Shown here: positions 17,878 to 26,409 of the stretch, one piece after another
How positions within the stretch are numbered: the stretch's first letter is position 1
Layout of the letters: every line of letters begins with the position of its first letter
DNA from: Nonomuraea fuscirosea
GTDB lineage: Bacteria; Actinomycetota; Actinomycetes; Streptosporangiales; Streptosporangiaceae
Direction of reading: 5' to 3'
Length of the DNA stretch: 64,000 bases
Assembly: GCF_003001935.1 (NCBI RefSeq)
Contig: NZ_PVNG01000002.1
Span: 735,444 to 799,443 of the forward strand
The notes under the pieces: model-generated
The model's database searches: none
Told to the model about the DNA's origin: nothing
The model's input: only the letters and a program-made list of their open reading frames with translations
Translations under genes and position numbers: made by a program

Positions 17878-18308
17878 GCGGCACCTCCGGACAGCGCGGG
17901 AGCGGCCTTCGCGGCGATGGCCCGGGCGGCGGCGACGGAGTCGTCGTCGTAGCGGCCCTCGGCGTCGAGGATGTTGAGCACGCCGAGCACGCCGCCGTCC
18001 GTCCCGATCACGGGCACGTTGACGATCGAACCGCAGCCGAGGCTCTCGATCAGCTCGTGGTCGGCGAAGATCTCCCGTACGGCCGCGCGGTCGCGGCCGA
18101 AGTACGGCTCGCCCCGCTCGATGCAGGTGGCCAGCCAGCCCTGGGCGACCTCGACGGTCTTCTCGCCGCCCACCGGGTACTCCACGGGGTGGCTGCTGTG
18201 CACGCGGCGCAGCGCCCGCCGTTCCGGCACCCAGGCCAGCACGGTGAACAGCCGCACGCCCACCTCCCTGCGCACCGTCTCTTCCAGCTCGTTCAGGTCG
18301 TCGATCAC
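17874..18308 (-). CDS. Stand-alone GAF domain protein
   Basis: 144 residues, one GAF domain and nothing else. Pattern VRREVGVRLFTVLAWVPERRALRRVHSSHPVEYPVGG followed by WLATCIERGEPYF, GCGSIVNVPVIGTDGGVLGVLNILD matches GAF proteins that bind small molecules or act as fRMsr-like methionine sulfoxide reductases. Only one Cys of the fRMsr type triad region (GCGSIVNVPV) and another at TCIERG are seen, so redox activity is possible but unproven. Starts at GTG overlapping the MFS stop and ends in the ATGA overlap with the amidohydrolase. A ligand sensor or chaperone for the pathway is an inference. Confidence 0.8.
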   Translation of the reverse strand: MIDDLNELEETVRREVGVRLFTVLAWVPERRALRRVHSSHPVEYPVGGEKTVEVAQGWLATCIERGEPYFGRDRAAVREIFADHELIESLGCGSIVNVPVIGTDGGVLGVLNILDAEGRYDDDSVAAARAIAAKAAPALSGGAA

Positions 18309-19681
18309 TTGGTCGCCTCCTCGGCGGTGGATTCGGTCAGCTCTTCCAGTGAACGCCCGGCCGTGGCCAGACCGAACACGACCACACACACCACCCCGGC
18401 CACCAGCACGGCCGTGGTCAGCCCGAACACGCCGGCGAAGCCGAGGCTGGCGGCCGACAGTCCGATGATCGTCGGCGCCAGGATGCTGCCGACCCGCCCG
18501 AACGCGCTGGACAGGCCGGAGCCGGTCGCCCGGATCCAGGTCGGGAAGACCTCGGGGGTGTAGGAGTAGACGCCGGCGTACGTGCCGTTCAGGAAGAACG
18601 ACAGCACCGCGCCCGCGATCGTGATGGTGACGGGCGAGTCCATCTGCGACAGCCAGAAGGCGCTGACCGCCGAACCGCCGAGGTAGATCGCGATCGTGTT
18701 CTTGCGGTCCAGCCGCTCGGACAGCCACGCGGCGGAGAAGTAGCCGGGGATCTGGGCCAGATAGATGATGATCGAGAACTCGAAGCTCTTGGTCACGGTG
18801 ATGCCGCGCTGCACGAGCAGGGTGGGGATCCAGGAGAAGAACCCGTAGTACGAGAACGTGATCACGAACCACACCAGCCAGATCACCGCCGTGCGCCTGG
18901 CCATGGCGGGGCTCCACAGGAACTTCAGCGCGTTGAGCAGGTTCACCTTCGGCGTGTGCGTCACGGGCGCGACGGCGGCGTCGGGCACCGGTGGCAGCGG
19001 CGCGCCGGTGGCTCGTTCGACGCGGCGCTCCAGGTCGGCCACCACCGCCTCGGCCTCGTCCGTACGGCCCTGCTGGAGCAGGAAGCGCGGTGACTCCGGC
19101 AGCGAGCGGCGCCACCACAGCAGCATGACGATCGGCAGCGCGGTGACCACCTGCGCGATCCGCCAGCCGTCGTCGAACGTCGGCACCACGAACCGCCCGA
19201 TCAGCGCCGCCATCACGAACCCGAACGAGAAGAAGCCGGCCAGCGCGCCGATGAACCAGCCGCGCCGGTTGGCGGGCACGAACTCGGACAGGAACGGCGC
19301 GATGATCGCGCTCTCCGCCCCCGCGCCCGCTCCGGCCAGCACGCGGGCGCCGAGGAAGATCTCGTAGTTCGGGGCGAACGCGGCCACGACGGAGAAGACG
19401 GCGTAGAAGGCGAGCGCGTACATCATCACCTTCTTGCGGCCGATGCGGTCGCCGAGCAGGCCCGCCACGGTCGCGCCGAACAGGAACCCGAACGGCGTCG
19501 CCGAGCCGATGATGCCGAGCTGGCCGTTGGAGAGGTCCCAGGCCTCCTGGGCGCTCGGCAGCAGGAACGCGACGACGGCGGAGTCCATGCCGTCGAAGGT
19601 GTAGCCGAGGCCGCCGATCAGGAGGAGGAGATAGTGCGGACGGCTCAGGGGGAGCCGGTCCAGCCGGGCCAACAAGGTCAT
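18305..19681 (-). CDS. MFS transporter (sugar/aromatic-acid porter-like)
   Basis: 458 residues with about twelve membrane segments. The motif after TM2, GLLGDRIGRKKVMMYAL, and TM4-5 RVLAGAGAGAESAII and NRRGWFIGALAG are MFS signatures; a large cytoplasmic loop (about 215-265) separates the halves; SERLDRKNTIA repeats the A-motif in the second half. ATG at 19681 is chosen because GGGGAAAGG is correctly spaced, unlike for the GTG nine bases upstream. It heads the operon with the GAF protein and the amidohydrolase, so it probably imports the amidohydrolase substrate. Confidence 0.88.
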   Translation of the reverse strand: MTLLARLDRLPLSRPHYLLLLIGGLGYTFDGMDSAVVAFLLPSAQEAWDLSNGQLGIIGSATPFGFLFGATVAGLLGDRIGRKKVMMYALAFYAVFSVVAAFAPNYEIFLGARVLAGAGAGAESAIIAPFLSEFVPANRRGWFIGALAGFFSFGFVMAALIGRFVVPTFDDGWRIAQVVTALPIVMLLWWRRSLPESPRFLLQQGRTDEAEAVVADLERRVERATGAPLPPVPDAAVAPVTHTPKVNLLNALKFLWSPAMARRTAVIWLVWFVITFSYYGFFSWIPTLLVQRGITVTKSFEFSIIIYLAQIPGYFSAAWLSERLDRKNTIAIYLGGSAVSAFWLSQMDSPVTITIAGAVLSFFLNGTYAGVYSYTPEVFPTWIRATGSGLSSAFGRVGSILAPTIIGLSAASLGFAGVFGLTTAVLVAGVVCVVVFGLATAGRSLEELTESTAEEATK

Positions 19682-19753
19682 CTGACACACCTTTCCCCAG
19701 GTCCTGGCCCTGTAGGTCGAATTCGAAGCAACATATAGTGCGGATGGCTAAAA

Positions 19754-19771
19754 TTGCAATGTTCTTTGCAA
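19754..19771. promoter_or_regulatory. Paired TTGCAA boxes in divergent promoter region
   Basis: TTGCAA at 19754-19759 and again at 19766-19771, six bases apart. Each box is itself palindromic, and the whole reads as an inverted repeat, ATTGCAA around a TGTTCT core. It lies in the only AT-rich part between the MFS operon (start 19681) and the RpiR gene (start 19865), where a shared operator would be expected. Confidence 0.45.
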
Positions 19772-19864
19772 GTTAGAGTGGTGCCGACCGCGTAGCATGT
19801 TCCGGGCCGCGGGACGCGCTCACGCTCGGATCCCGGGCCCGGGGGGAAGGGCGGAAGGGGACAG

Positions 19865-20773
19865 GTGACAGAGGGCGCGGTCGTGCCGGAAGAGCTGGGG
19901 AGCGCGGACAGTTACGAGGACTGGCTGCGTGAGCGGTTGCCGGTGCGCGGGCTGCGCGGCAAGGCGGCCGCCGTGCTCGAAGTCCTGCTGTCGCAACCGC
20001 GCCGCGCCTCGTTCGGCTCGGCGCAGGAGCTGGCCCAGCTCGCCGGCGTCAACGTCGCCACCGTCACCCGCACCGCGCAGGCGCTCGGCTTCGCCGGCTG
20101 GCCGGCGCTCCAGCAGGAGCTGCGCGCCCGCTACCTGTCCTCGCTCAGCGCCGGCCAGGTGGCCGCCGAGCACCGGGGCACCGGCTCGCCCAGCTCCCGC
20201 TCGCTGCGCCGCGACCTCGACAGCCTGGCGGTGCTCAACCGGCGCCTGGACGAGAGCGTGCTGCTCACGATCGCCGAGGCGATGGCGGCGGCGCGGCACA
20301 CCGTGATCGTCGCCGACGGCAGCTACGCCGCCGTCGGGCTGGCGCTCGCGCACAACGCCCGGCTGGCCGGCTATCCGGTACGCGCGGTGACGGCGGGGGA
20401 CGCGGAGCTGGCCAACGCCATGGCAGCGATCGGTGAGGGCGACGTCCTGATCGCGATCAGCTTCTGGCGCCTGTACCAGAGCACGGTGCTGGCCGCCAAC
20501 GAGGCCCGTTCGCGCGGGGTGCGGGTGTTCGCGCTGACCGACGCGGCCAGCCCGGCCCTGGCCAGCGCGGCGGAGCAGGTGGTGATCGTGCCGGCGGAGG
20601 GCGAGGCGTTCTTCCCCTCGCTCACGGCCGGCATCGCCGTGGCGCAGGCCCTGGTCACCCAGCTGGCCGCGGTGGATCCGGCGCGTACGGGAGCCTCGAT
20701 CGAGGCGGCGGAGGCGATGTGGGCCAAGTTCGGCCTGCTCCACCGCCGCCCCACCGCCGGCGACCCCTCCTGA
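19865..20773 (+). CDS. MurR/RpiR-family transcriptional regulator (HTH plus SIS)
   Basis: 302 residues. N-terminal HTH_6 domain (about 20-95; QELAQLAGVNVATVTRTAQALGF...GWPALQQELR) and C-terminal SIS domain (about 125-265) that in this family senses phosphosugars or related ligands. The SIS core is intact: HTVIVADGSYAAVG, GDVLIAISFWRLYQSTV and VRVFALTDAA. GTG start with GGAAGGGGACAG upstream. Divergent from the MFS-GAF-amidohydrolase operon, which is its likely target. Some RpiR regulators of this type control amide or amino-acid degradation rather than sugar pathways. Confidence 0.88.
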   Translation: MTEGAVVPEELGSADSYEDWLRERLPVRGLRGKAAAVLEVLLSQPRRASFGSAQELAQLAGVNVATVTRTAQALGFAGWPALQQELRARYLSSLSAGQVAAEHRGTGSPSSRSLRRDLDSLAVLNRRLDESVLLTIAEAMAAARHTVIVADGSYAAVGLALAHNARLAGYPVRAVTAGDAELANAMAAIGEGDVLIAISFWRLYQSTVLAANEARSRGVRVFALTDAASPALASAAEQVVIVPAEGEAFFPSLTAGIAVAQALVTQLAAVDPARTGASIEAAEAMWAKFGLLHRRPTAGDPS

Positions 20774-20999
20774 CCCACCCGGACGACCCCGTGCGACCTT
20801 TCGGCCGGCCGGCGGGCGCCTGCCCGCCGAGCCGCGTGGCGTCATCGGCCCCGCCTCGGGCGTATTCCCGCCGTATTCCAGGCTGCTTCCGGCGCGTGCG
20901 ACGATCACGCCAGTGACCTGGACCAGGGGATCGCTGCTGCCGGAGTACCTGTCTCCGGCGTTGCGGAGGAGCGATCTCCGTCCGGGAGAAGGAGGCACG

Positions 21000-21368
21000 A
21001 TGAACCACCTCAGGACAGCCATCGTCGGCGCCGCTGTCGCGGCGGCGAGCGTCATTCTGGCCCAACCGGCCCTGGCGGCGAGCTTCCAGCGCGACGTCGG
21101 CGACGGAATCGTCCGTTACGACGACACCACCAACGAGATGTGCGTCCGCGCCGACAACACCACCGGGACGGCCTGGGTGGAGGTCACCCTCACCCGCCCG
21201 GGGGTGATCGGCACGCCCATCGTCATCAGGGACGACAACGTCAAGCACCCGGACGCCACCTGCAAGCAGGTCTCCGCCTTCGACAACGTCACCTACCGGG
21301 CCGACTACGAAAGCTTCTGGAGCGGCCGGGGCACCATCCTGCGCGGATCGTTCCAGTTCACGACCTGA
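21000..21368 (+). CDS. Small secreted protein of unknown function
   Basis: 122 residues. Signal peptide with cleavage expected after ILAQPALAA (about residue 27). The mature part of about 95 residues has two Cys (MCVRADN and ATCKQV) that could form a disulphide, and a beta-rich, Thr/Asp-rich pattern (AWVEVTLTRPGVIGTPIVIRDD). ATG at 21000 follows a strong GGAGAAGGAGG; upstream in-frame codons have no such site. No family recognised. Confidence 0.78.
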   Translation: MNHLRTAIVGAAVAAASVILAQPALAASFQRDVGDGIVRYDDTTNEMCVRADNTTGTAWVEVTLTRPGVIGTPIVIRDDNVKHPDATCKQVSAFDNVTYRADYESFWSGRGTILRGSFQFTT

Positions 21369-21393
21369 GGCTTCGGCCTGACGCCGCGTTGAC

Positions 21394-21428
21394 CGGCGGG
21401 CCGCCGGCGCCTCTCCGGCGGCCCGCCG
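21394..21428. terminator. Strong bidirectional terminator
   Basis: Perfect 14-base stem CGGCGGGCCGCCGG (21394-21407) and its complement (21415-21428) around loop CGCCTCT. It lies between the convergent genes ending at 21368 and 21439 and should stop transcription from both sides. Confidence 0.75.
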
Positions 21429-21438
21429 ACCTACCGTG

Positions 21439-21990
21439 TCACAGCCAGCTGGCCCGCACGCTGATGCCCGAGCCGTCGCCCTCGGGGAGCCCCGCCTGCC
21501 CGGCGCGGACGGCGTCGAGCAGGCGGGCGACCGTCTCGACGATCTCCGGCGTCCGCTCGCGCAGGCCCGTCACGTCGGCGGGGCTCACCTCGTCCGCCCC
21601 GACCCCGGCCTGATCCAGCACCGCCTCCAGGTCGGCCAGCCGCTCGCCGAGCCACTTGAGCGGCTCCTGCGACAACTGCCGGTCGAACACCCGCCGCCCC
21701 GGCTCCCAGCCGTCCACCCCCGGGTGGTGGTGGGTGCGGTCGAAGCTTCCCGGCGTCCCCGAGACCGACTCCAGCAGGTCGACCCGCCAGATCGGGCGGT
21801 CCACGGTGATCGGCCTGGCCGAGTAGATGGAGCCCTTCAGCTCGCCCTGGTCGAGCCGGCGCAGCTCCAGCCGCACCCCGCGTTCGGCCCCCTCCTGCCC
21901 GGCCAGCGGGTCGGGGTCGACGAAGTAGATGTCGCTCACGGCCACGCCGATCCGATCGAAGCCGAAGAGGTAGAGCACGGGAGACCACAT
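21439..21990 (-). CDS. Conserved hypothetical protein
   Basis: About 183 residues from ATG 21990 (GTG at 22011 or 21977 are alternatives; none has a well-spaced ribosome site). Soluble, begins WSPVLYLFGFDRIGVAVSDIYFVDPDP, with a basic middle (SARPITVDRPIWRVDLLESVSGTPGSFDRTHHHPGVDGWEPG) and an acidic helical C-terminal half. The central HHHPG with flanking Asp may bind metal. Resembles hypothetical proteins common in actinomycetes; I recognise no functional domain. Confidence 0.65.
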   Translation of the reverse strand: MWSPVLYLFGFDRIGVAVSDIYFVDPDPLAGQEGAERGVRLELRRLDQGELKGSIYSARPITVDRPIWRVDLLESVSGTPGSFDRTHHHPGVDGWEPGRRVFDRQLSQEPLKWLGERLADLEAVLDQAGVGADEVSPADVTGLRERTPEIVETVARLLDAVRAGQAGLPEGDGSGISVRASWL

Positions 21991-22130
21991 CCTTCGCGAG
22001 GGTTCGTGCACGCCTTGTTCAACGTAACACCGCCGTCCGACGCCGGATCAAGGCCCCTCGACCGGCCTCGACGCCGCCGGATCGCCGGATCGCCGGATCG
22101 AGGTCCCGGCGTCCGTGCGGCGGGGAAGCG

Positions 22131-22781
22131 TCAGGGTTCGACGAGGCCGGCGCGGATGGCGTAGCGGGTCAGGTCCAGGCGGTCGCGCATGCCGAGCTTC
22201 GCGAGGATGTTGGCCCGGTGCCGGTCGACCGTCTTCACGCTGATCACCAGCGTCTCGGCGATCTCCTTGGCCGAGTTGCCCTCCGCGATCAGCTTGACGA
22301 TCTCCTCCTCGCGCGGCGTCAGGATGCTCTCCGGCATGCGGTCGCCCTCCCGGTTGCGCTGCAGGTAGTCGCGGATCAGCGCGGTCACCGCGCCCGGGTA
22401 GAGGAACGGCTCCCCGCGCATCGCGGCCCGGCACGCCTCCAGCAGGTCCTGGTCGGCGACCGACTTGAGCACGTAGCCGGAGGCGCCGACCTTGAGCGAC
22501 TCGAAGAAGTACTGCTCGTTGTCGTACATGGACAGGATCAGGATGCGCACGCCGGGCGCCCGGCGGGAGATCTCCCTGGCGGCCTGGAGACCCGTCATGC
22601 GCGGCATCGCGATGTCGAGGATGGCCAGGTCCACCGTCTCCTCGGAGGCCGCGGCGACGGCCTCGGCGCCGTCGGCGGCCTCGGCGACCACCTCCAGGTC
22701 GGGCTCGGCGTCGAGGATGAGCCGCAGCCCCTGGCGGACGAGCGCGTGGTCGTCGGCCAGCAGGATCCGGGTCTTGTTCAC
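22131..22781 (-). CDS. NarL/FixJ-family response regulator
   Basis: 216 residues. Receiver domain (about 3-120) with acid pair Asp10-Asp11, phospho-acceptor Asp56 in LAILDIAMP, Thr/Ser and Lys105-like in ASGYVLKSVAD; C-terminal LuxR-type HTH (about 150-212; LTPREEEIVKLIAEGNSAKEIAETL...VKTVDRHRANILAKLG). GTG start overlaps the stop of the upstream histidine kinase, so the two are a translationally coupled two-component system. Target genes are not evident. Confidence 0.9.
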   Translation of the reverse strand: MNKTRILLADDHALVRQGLRLILDAEPDLEVVAEAADGAEAVAAASEETVDLAILDIAMPRMTGLQAAREISRRAPGVRILILSMYDNEQYFFESLKVGASGYVLKSVADQDLLEACRAAMRGEPFLYPGAVTALIRDYLQRNREGDRMPESILTPREEEIVKLIAEGNSAKEIAETLVISVKTVDRHRANILAKLGMRDRLDLTRYAIRAGLVEP

Positions 22782-23803
22782 GAGAGTGTGCTCCGATCCG
22801 AGGGGTCCGGGATGACCAGGCGCACATGGGTGCCCTCGCCTGGCGGGGAGTCGACGCTCAGCCGGGCGCCGATGAGCAGGGCGCGTTCGCGCATGCCCCG
22901 GATCCCGGCGCCGTCCTCGCCCGCGCCGCCTCGGCCGTTGTCGGAGATGCGCAGGACCAGGCGGCCGTCCTCGGTCGTGAGCGACAGCTCGGCGCGGGTG
23001 GCGCGGGCGTGCCTGGCGATGTTGGTCAGGCTCTCCTGCGCGATCCGGTAGAGGACCAGCTCGACGTCCGCGCCCAGCGCCGGATGGTCCGGTTCGACGG
23101 CGCGGGTGACCGGGATGCCGCCCATCCGGGAGAGGTCGGTGGCCAGCGCGCTGAGCGCGGCGTGCAGCCCGAGGTCCTCCAGTACGCCGGGGCGCAGGCG
23201 GCGGGCGACCTGGCGGACCTCGTCGAGGCTGGCGCGTACGGTCTCCTGCACCCCGTGCAGCTCCTCGCACAGGTCGGCGGGCGCCCGGTCGACCACCCGC
23301 TTCAGGGCGAGGAGCACCACGGTCAGGCTCTGGCCGATCTCGTCGTGCAGCTCGCGGGCGATGCGCTGGCGTTCGCCCTCCTGCGCGGCCAGCGCGTGCG
23401 CGCTGCTCGCGCTGCGCTCGGCCTCCAGCCGGTCCAGCATCGCGTTGAACGTGTCGATGAGATGGGTGAGGTCGCTGTTGCCGCTGTCGGCCAGCCGGTC
23501 GCCGGTCCGCAGCAGGTCCACCCGCTGCATGAGCGTGGTCAGCGCGTCCAGCGGGGCCAGGCTGCGGCGCAGCAGCAGCGCGTTGGCGAAGAGCATCACC
23601 GCCAGCCCCACCAGCAGCACCGGCACCTCGGCCAGCAGCACCGGGGAGGATACGGTGGCGGGAGAGAGCGCGAGCACGAGCGTGCCGGCGGCGAAGACCA
23701 GCCCGTTGATCAGCACCAGCCGGCGGAACAACGCCTGAGCCGGTGGCCGCGGCGCTCCCTGGCCGCTCGCGTCACCCGGCCGCCCCCCTGCGCGGTCGTT
23801 CAT
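22778..23803 (-). CDS. Sensor histidine kinase (HisKA_3/NarX-like)
   Basis: 341 residues. Two membrane segments (about 28-48 and 57-78) with a very short periplasmic loop, a HAMP-like region (about 80-132), DHp helix with phospho-His153 in RIARELHDEIGQSLT, and an ATPase domain with N box ESLTNIARHA and G box ISDNGRGGAGEDGAGIRGMRERA. The tiny outer loop suggests it senses within the membrane or through a partner. Overlaps its response regulator by four bases. Together they form a NarL-class two-component system. Confidence 0.9.
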   Translation of the reverse strand: MNDRAGGRPGDASGQGAPRPPAQALFRRLVLINGLVFAAGTLVLALSPATVSSPVLLAEVPVLLVGLAVMLFANALLLRRSLAPLDALTTLMQRVDLLRTGDRLADSGNSDLTHLIDTFNAMLDRLEAERSASSAHALAAQEGERQRIARELHDEIGQSLTVVLLALKRVVDRAPADLCEELHGVQETVRASLDEVRQVARRLRPGVLEDLGLHAALSALATDLSRMGGIPVTRAVEPDHPALGADVELVLYRIAQESLTNIARHARATRAELSLTTEDGRLVLRISDNGRGGAGEDGAGIRGMRERALLIGARLSVDSPPGEGTHVRLVIPDPSDRSTLS

Positions 23804-23967
23804 ACCACCAGCCTCTTCGTTGCCGGACCTGGTTGTCCATCCGGTCTGGCCCTCATCCGGCGAATCGTCCTACATGTTGTATCCCTGCCCAGATGGGTGT
23901 CATGCCCAATAGTGCGGAAGTGCGTTCGCCGGAAGACTGGGGGAGAGCCGGATGGGAGGAAAGCGAC

Positions 23968-24252
23968 ATGGACGTCACTCGCACGACCGTGCCGGGCAGC
24001 GGCCCGGGGAGAGACATCGTGCATCACCTCGTCACCCGCGCGGGCCAGCGCTTCGGTCTGCTCGTGGAGAGCGGCGGGCGGCGGCGGTTCCTCGTCTACG
24101 ACTCCGCCGACGCCGACGTGCCGGCGCAGACCATCGTCCTCGACCAGGACGAAGCCGATCAGGTCGCCGACCTGTTGCACAGCAGGCCCGTACCCGACCG
24201 GCTGGCCGACCTGGAACGCCGCGTCGCCCGGTTGGCCGGAGCGGCGCCATGA
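23968..24252 (+). CDS. KhtT-like N-terminal domain protein (antiporter regulatory subunit, TrkA-C missing)
   Basis: 94 residues. Start ATG follows GGAGGAAAGCGAC. The order LPG-like [45 protein letters not shown] then [17 protein letters not shown] is that of the N-terminal module of KhtT/YhaT-type regulators of cation:proton antiporters. Those are usually about 160 residues with a C-terminal TrkA_C nucleotide-binding domain; here the protein ends just after the module with a short helical tail. ATGA overlap with a CBS protein suggests the ligand-binding job has passed to CBS domains. Function is inference. Confidence 0.6.
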   Translation: MDVTRTTVPGSGPGRDIVHHLVTRAGQRFGLLVESGGRRRFLVYDSADADVPAQTIVLDQDEADQVADLLHSRPVPDRLADLERRVARLAGAAP

Positions 24253-24755
24253 CGTCGCCGGGGACACCCGGTCGACTCGTCGAACGGGATGATGTCATGC
24301 ATGCCAGCAATATCGCCGTGAACCTGCCCACGGTGACCGTCCACGACCCCGTCACCAAAGCCGTGCGGATCATGGCCCTGGGCCGGATGCCCGGCCTGAT
24401 CGTCGTGGACGGCCGGGGGCGCCCGTCCTGCGTGCTCCCGGGGACGCAGGTGCTGCGCCTGGCCGTGCCGGGGGCTTACCAGGAGGACCCGGCGCTCTGC
24501 CGGACGATCGACGAGGCGCACGCCGACCTGTTCTGGGGTGAGCTGGGCGACCTGACGGTGGGCGACTGCCTGCCGCAGCGGCCCGCCACGCCCGCGACGG
24601 TCCGGCTCGACGCGACCCTGCTGGAGGTGGCGGCCCTGATGGCCCGCCTGCGCAGCCCGATCGTCGCGGTCGTCGGCCCCGACGGCGTCCTCGCCGGGGC
24701 GATCACCCTGGAGCGGCTGCTGACCACCCTGGTCCTGTCCGGCTCGGACGACTGA
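24249..24755 (+). CDS. CBS-domain pair protein
   Basis: 168 residues from ATG 24249 (overlaps the previous stop), or 152 from ATG 24297, the position where relatives begin. Two CBS motifs: residues about 17-75 ([40 protein letters not shown]) and about 105-165 ([44 protein letters not shown]). CBS pairs bind adenine nucleotides and gate transporters. The next gene is an ArsB/NhaD-type permease 190 bases downstream, and the previous one a KhtT-like domain, so it is probably a regulatory subunit for ion or anion transport. Confidence 0.78.
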   Translation: MTSPGTPGRLVERDDVMHASNIAVNLPTVTVHDPVTKAVRIMALGRMPGLIVVDGRGRPSCVLPGTQVLRLAVPGAYQEDPALCRTIDEAHADLFWGELGDLTVGDCLPQRPATPATVRLDATLLEVAALMARLRSPIVAVVGPDGVLAGAITLERLLTTLVLSGSDD

Positions 24756-24767
24756 CCCCTTTTCCCT

Positions 24768-24800
24768 GACCGGGCGCGCGCCTTCGGCCGCGCCCGGGTC
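24768..24800 (+). terminator. GC-rich hairpin after the CBS gene
   Basis: Arms GACCGGGCGCG and CGCGCCCGGGTC pair with one bulged base across a CTTCGG-containing loop, starting 13 bases after the CBS stop. No clear U-tract. It may attenuate rather than stop reading into the permease gene. Confidence 0.5.
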
Positions 24801-24944
24801 GCCGCATGTTCACCGTTCGGAGGCCCTTGCCATGCGCTCGCCGTACTCGCCGTACCGTCTGTCCCGTGCCCTTCCGTCATGTCCTGACCGTCACCTCTGT
24901 CCCGCCGGGCGCACCGTGCAGGCCGGACCGCCGGGACAGGACGG

Positions 24945-26231
24945 ATGAGCGCCTTCGTCGCACTGGCGATCTTCCTGGTGGCCTTCTTCTTCATCGCCAC
25001 CGAGAAGGCCAACAAGGTCAAAGTCGTGCTCATCGCCGCCGGGCTGATGGCCGTCACGGGCCTCATCCCCGGCGCCGAGGTGTTCTTCTCCGAGCACGAG
25101 GGCATCGACTGGAACGTCATCTTCCTGCTCTTCGGCATGATGGTCATCGTCGGCATCATCAAGCAGACGGGGATCTTCGACTATCTCGCCATCTGGGCGG
25201 CCAAGCGGTCGAAAGGACGGCCGTACCGGCTGATGGTCATGCTGATGGCGATCACCGCCGTCGCCTCGCCCTTCCTCGACAACGTCACCACCATCATGCT
25301 GGTCGCGCCGGTCACCATCGTGGTGTGCAACCGGCTGCGGATCGCGGCGCAGCCGTACCTGATCGCGGAGGTGCTGGCCTCCAACATCGGCGGCGCGGCC
25401 ACGCTCATCGGTGACCCGCCGAACATCATCATCGGCAGCCGCGCCGGGCTGACCTTCAACGACTTCCTCGTGCACATGGCCCCGATCGTGGTGGTCATCT
25501 TCGCCGTGTTCGTGCTGCTTTCGCGCTGGCTGTTCCGCAACTCGTTCCAGTACAACGCCGAGCACGTGGCCGAGGTGATGGCGCTGCAGGAGCGGCGGGC
25601 GATCACCGACCCGCGGCTGCTGGTGCGCTGCCTGGTGGTGCTGGGCGCGGTCGTGGTCGGGTTCGGGCTGCACGCGGTGGTGCACATCGAGCCGTCGATC
25701 GTGGCGCTGGTGGGCGCCGGGGTGATGCTGCTGGTCTCCCGCGCCAGCGTGTCCGACGTGCTGGACGAGGTCGAGTGGCCCACGCTGGTCTTCTTCATGG
25801 GGCTGTTCGTCATGGTCGGGGGCCTCGTGCACACCGGCCTGATCGCCTCGATCGGCACGTGGGCGGTGGAGACGCTGGGCGACAACTACTTCGTCGCCGC
25901 GACGGCGCTGCTGTTCGGCTCCAGCGCGCTGGGCGCCTTCTTCGACAACATCCCGTACGTCGCCACGACCGCCCCCATCGTCGAGGGCGTGGTCGCCGCG
26001 GCCCCCGACCCGCAGATCGGCCAGGCGCTGTGGTGGGCCTTCGCCCTGGGCGCCGACTTCGGCGGGAACGGCACCGCGGTCGCGGCCAGCGCCAACGTGG
26101 TGGCCATCGGGATCGCCGCGCGCAACGGGCACAAGATCTCCTTCTGGCAGTTCACCAGGTACGGCATCGTGGTCACGATCCTGAGCACGCTGATGGCCTG
26201 GCTGTACGTCTGGATGCGGTACTTCACCTGA
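24945..26231 (+). CDS. ArsB/NhaD-superfamily (SLC13-type) permease
   Basis: 428 residues, about ten to eleven membrane segments. Conserved blocks: FLLFGMMVIVGIIKQTGIFDYLA, SPFLDNVTTIMLVAPVTI, EVLASNIGGAATLIGDPPNIIIG (the SNxGG...GDPPN signature), and in the second half SALGAFFDNIPYVATTAPIV and ADFGGNGTAVAASANVV, an inverted-repeat match to the first. Family members move anions such as citrate, arsenite or phosphate, or exchange Na+/H+. The ion here is undetermined. ATG follows GGACGG. Confidence 0.85.
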   Translation: MSAFVALAIFLVAFFFIATEKANKVKVVLIAAGLMAVTGLIPGAEVFFSEHEGIDWNVIFLLFGMMVIVGIIKQTGIFDYLAIWAAKRSKGRPYRLMVMLMAITAVASPFLDNVTTIMLVAPVTIVVCNRLRIAAQPYLIAEVLASNIGGAATLIGDPPNIIIGSRAGLTFNDFLVHMAPIVVVIFAVFVLLSRWLFRNSFQYNAEHVAEVMALQERRAITDPRLLVRCLVVLGAVVVGFGLHAVVHIEPSIVALVGAGVMLLVSRASVSDVLDEVEWPTLVFFMGLFVMVGGLVHTGLIASIGTWAVETLGDNYFVAATALLFGSSALGAFFDNIPYVATTAPIVEGVVAAAPDPQIGQALWWAFALGADFGGNGTAVAASANVVAIGIAARNGHKISFWQFTRYGIVVTILSTLMAWLYVWMRYFT

Positions 26232-26240
26232 CGCCGTGTC

Positions 26241-26348
26241 CCCGTGCCTGAGCCCGTGCCTGAGCCCGTGCCTGAGCCCGTGCCTGAGCCCGTGCCTGAG
26301 CCCGTGCCTGAGCCCGCACCTGAGCCCGCACCTGAGCCCGTCCCTGAG
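26241..26348. repeat. Tandem 12-bp minisatellite, nine units
   Basis: Nine head-to-tail copies of CCCGTGCCTGAG, of which six are exact (26241-26312), two read CCCGCACCTGAG and the last CCCGTCCCTGAG. It begins nine bases after the permease stop. Being a multiple of three it leaves an open frame coding Pro-Glu-Pro-Val repeats from a GTG, but that frame continues antisense-like through the next gene, so I regard the array as non-coding. Confidence 0.9.
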
Positions 26349-26409
26349 GGCGGGCCAGGGGTAAATCAGGGACGATCACCGATGATCCGGGCGGGAGACA
26401 CGCGGCATC

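Noticed and set aside
22075..22110. Short CGCCGGAT tandem copies as a CRISPR-like or regulatory array
   Set aside because: Only three partial units without spacers; ordinary GC-rich slippage.
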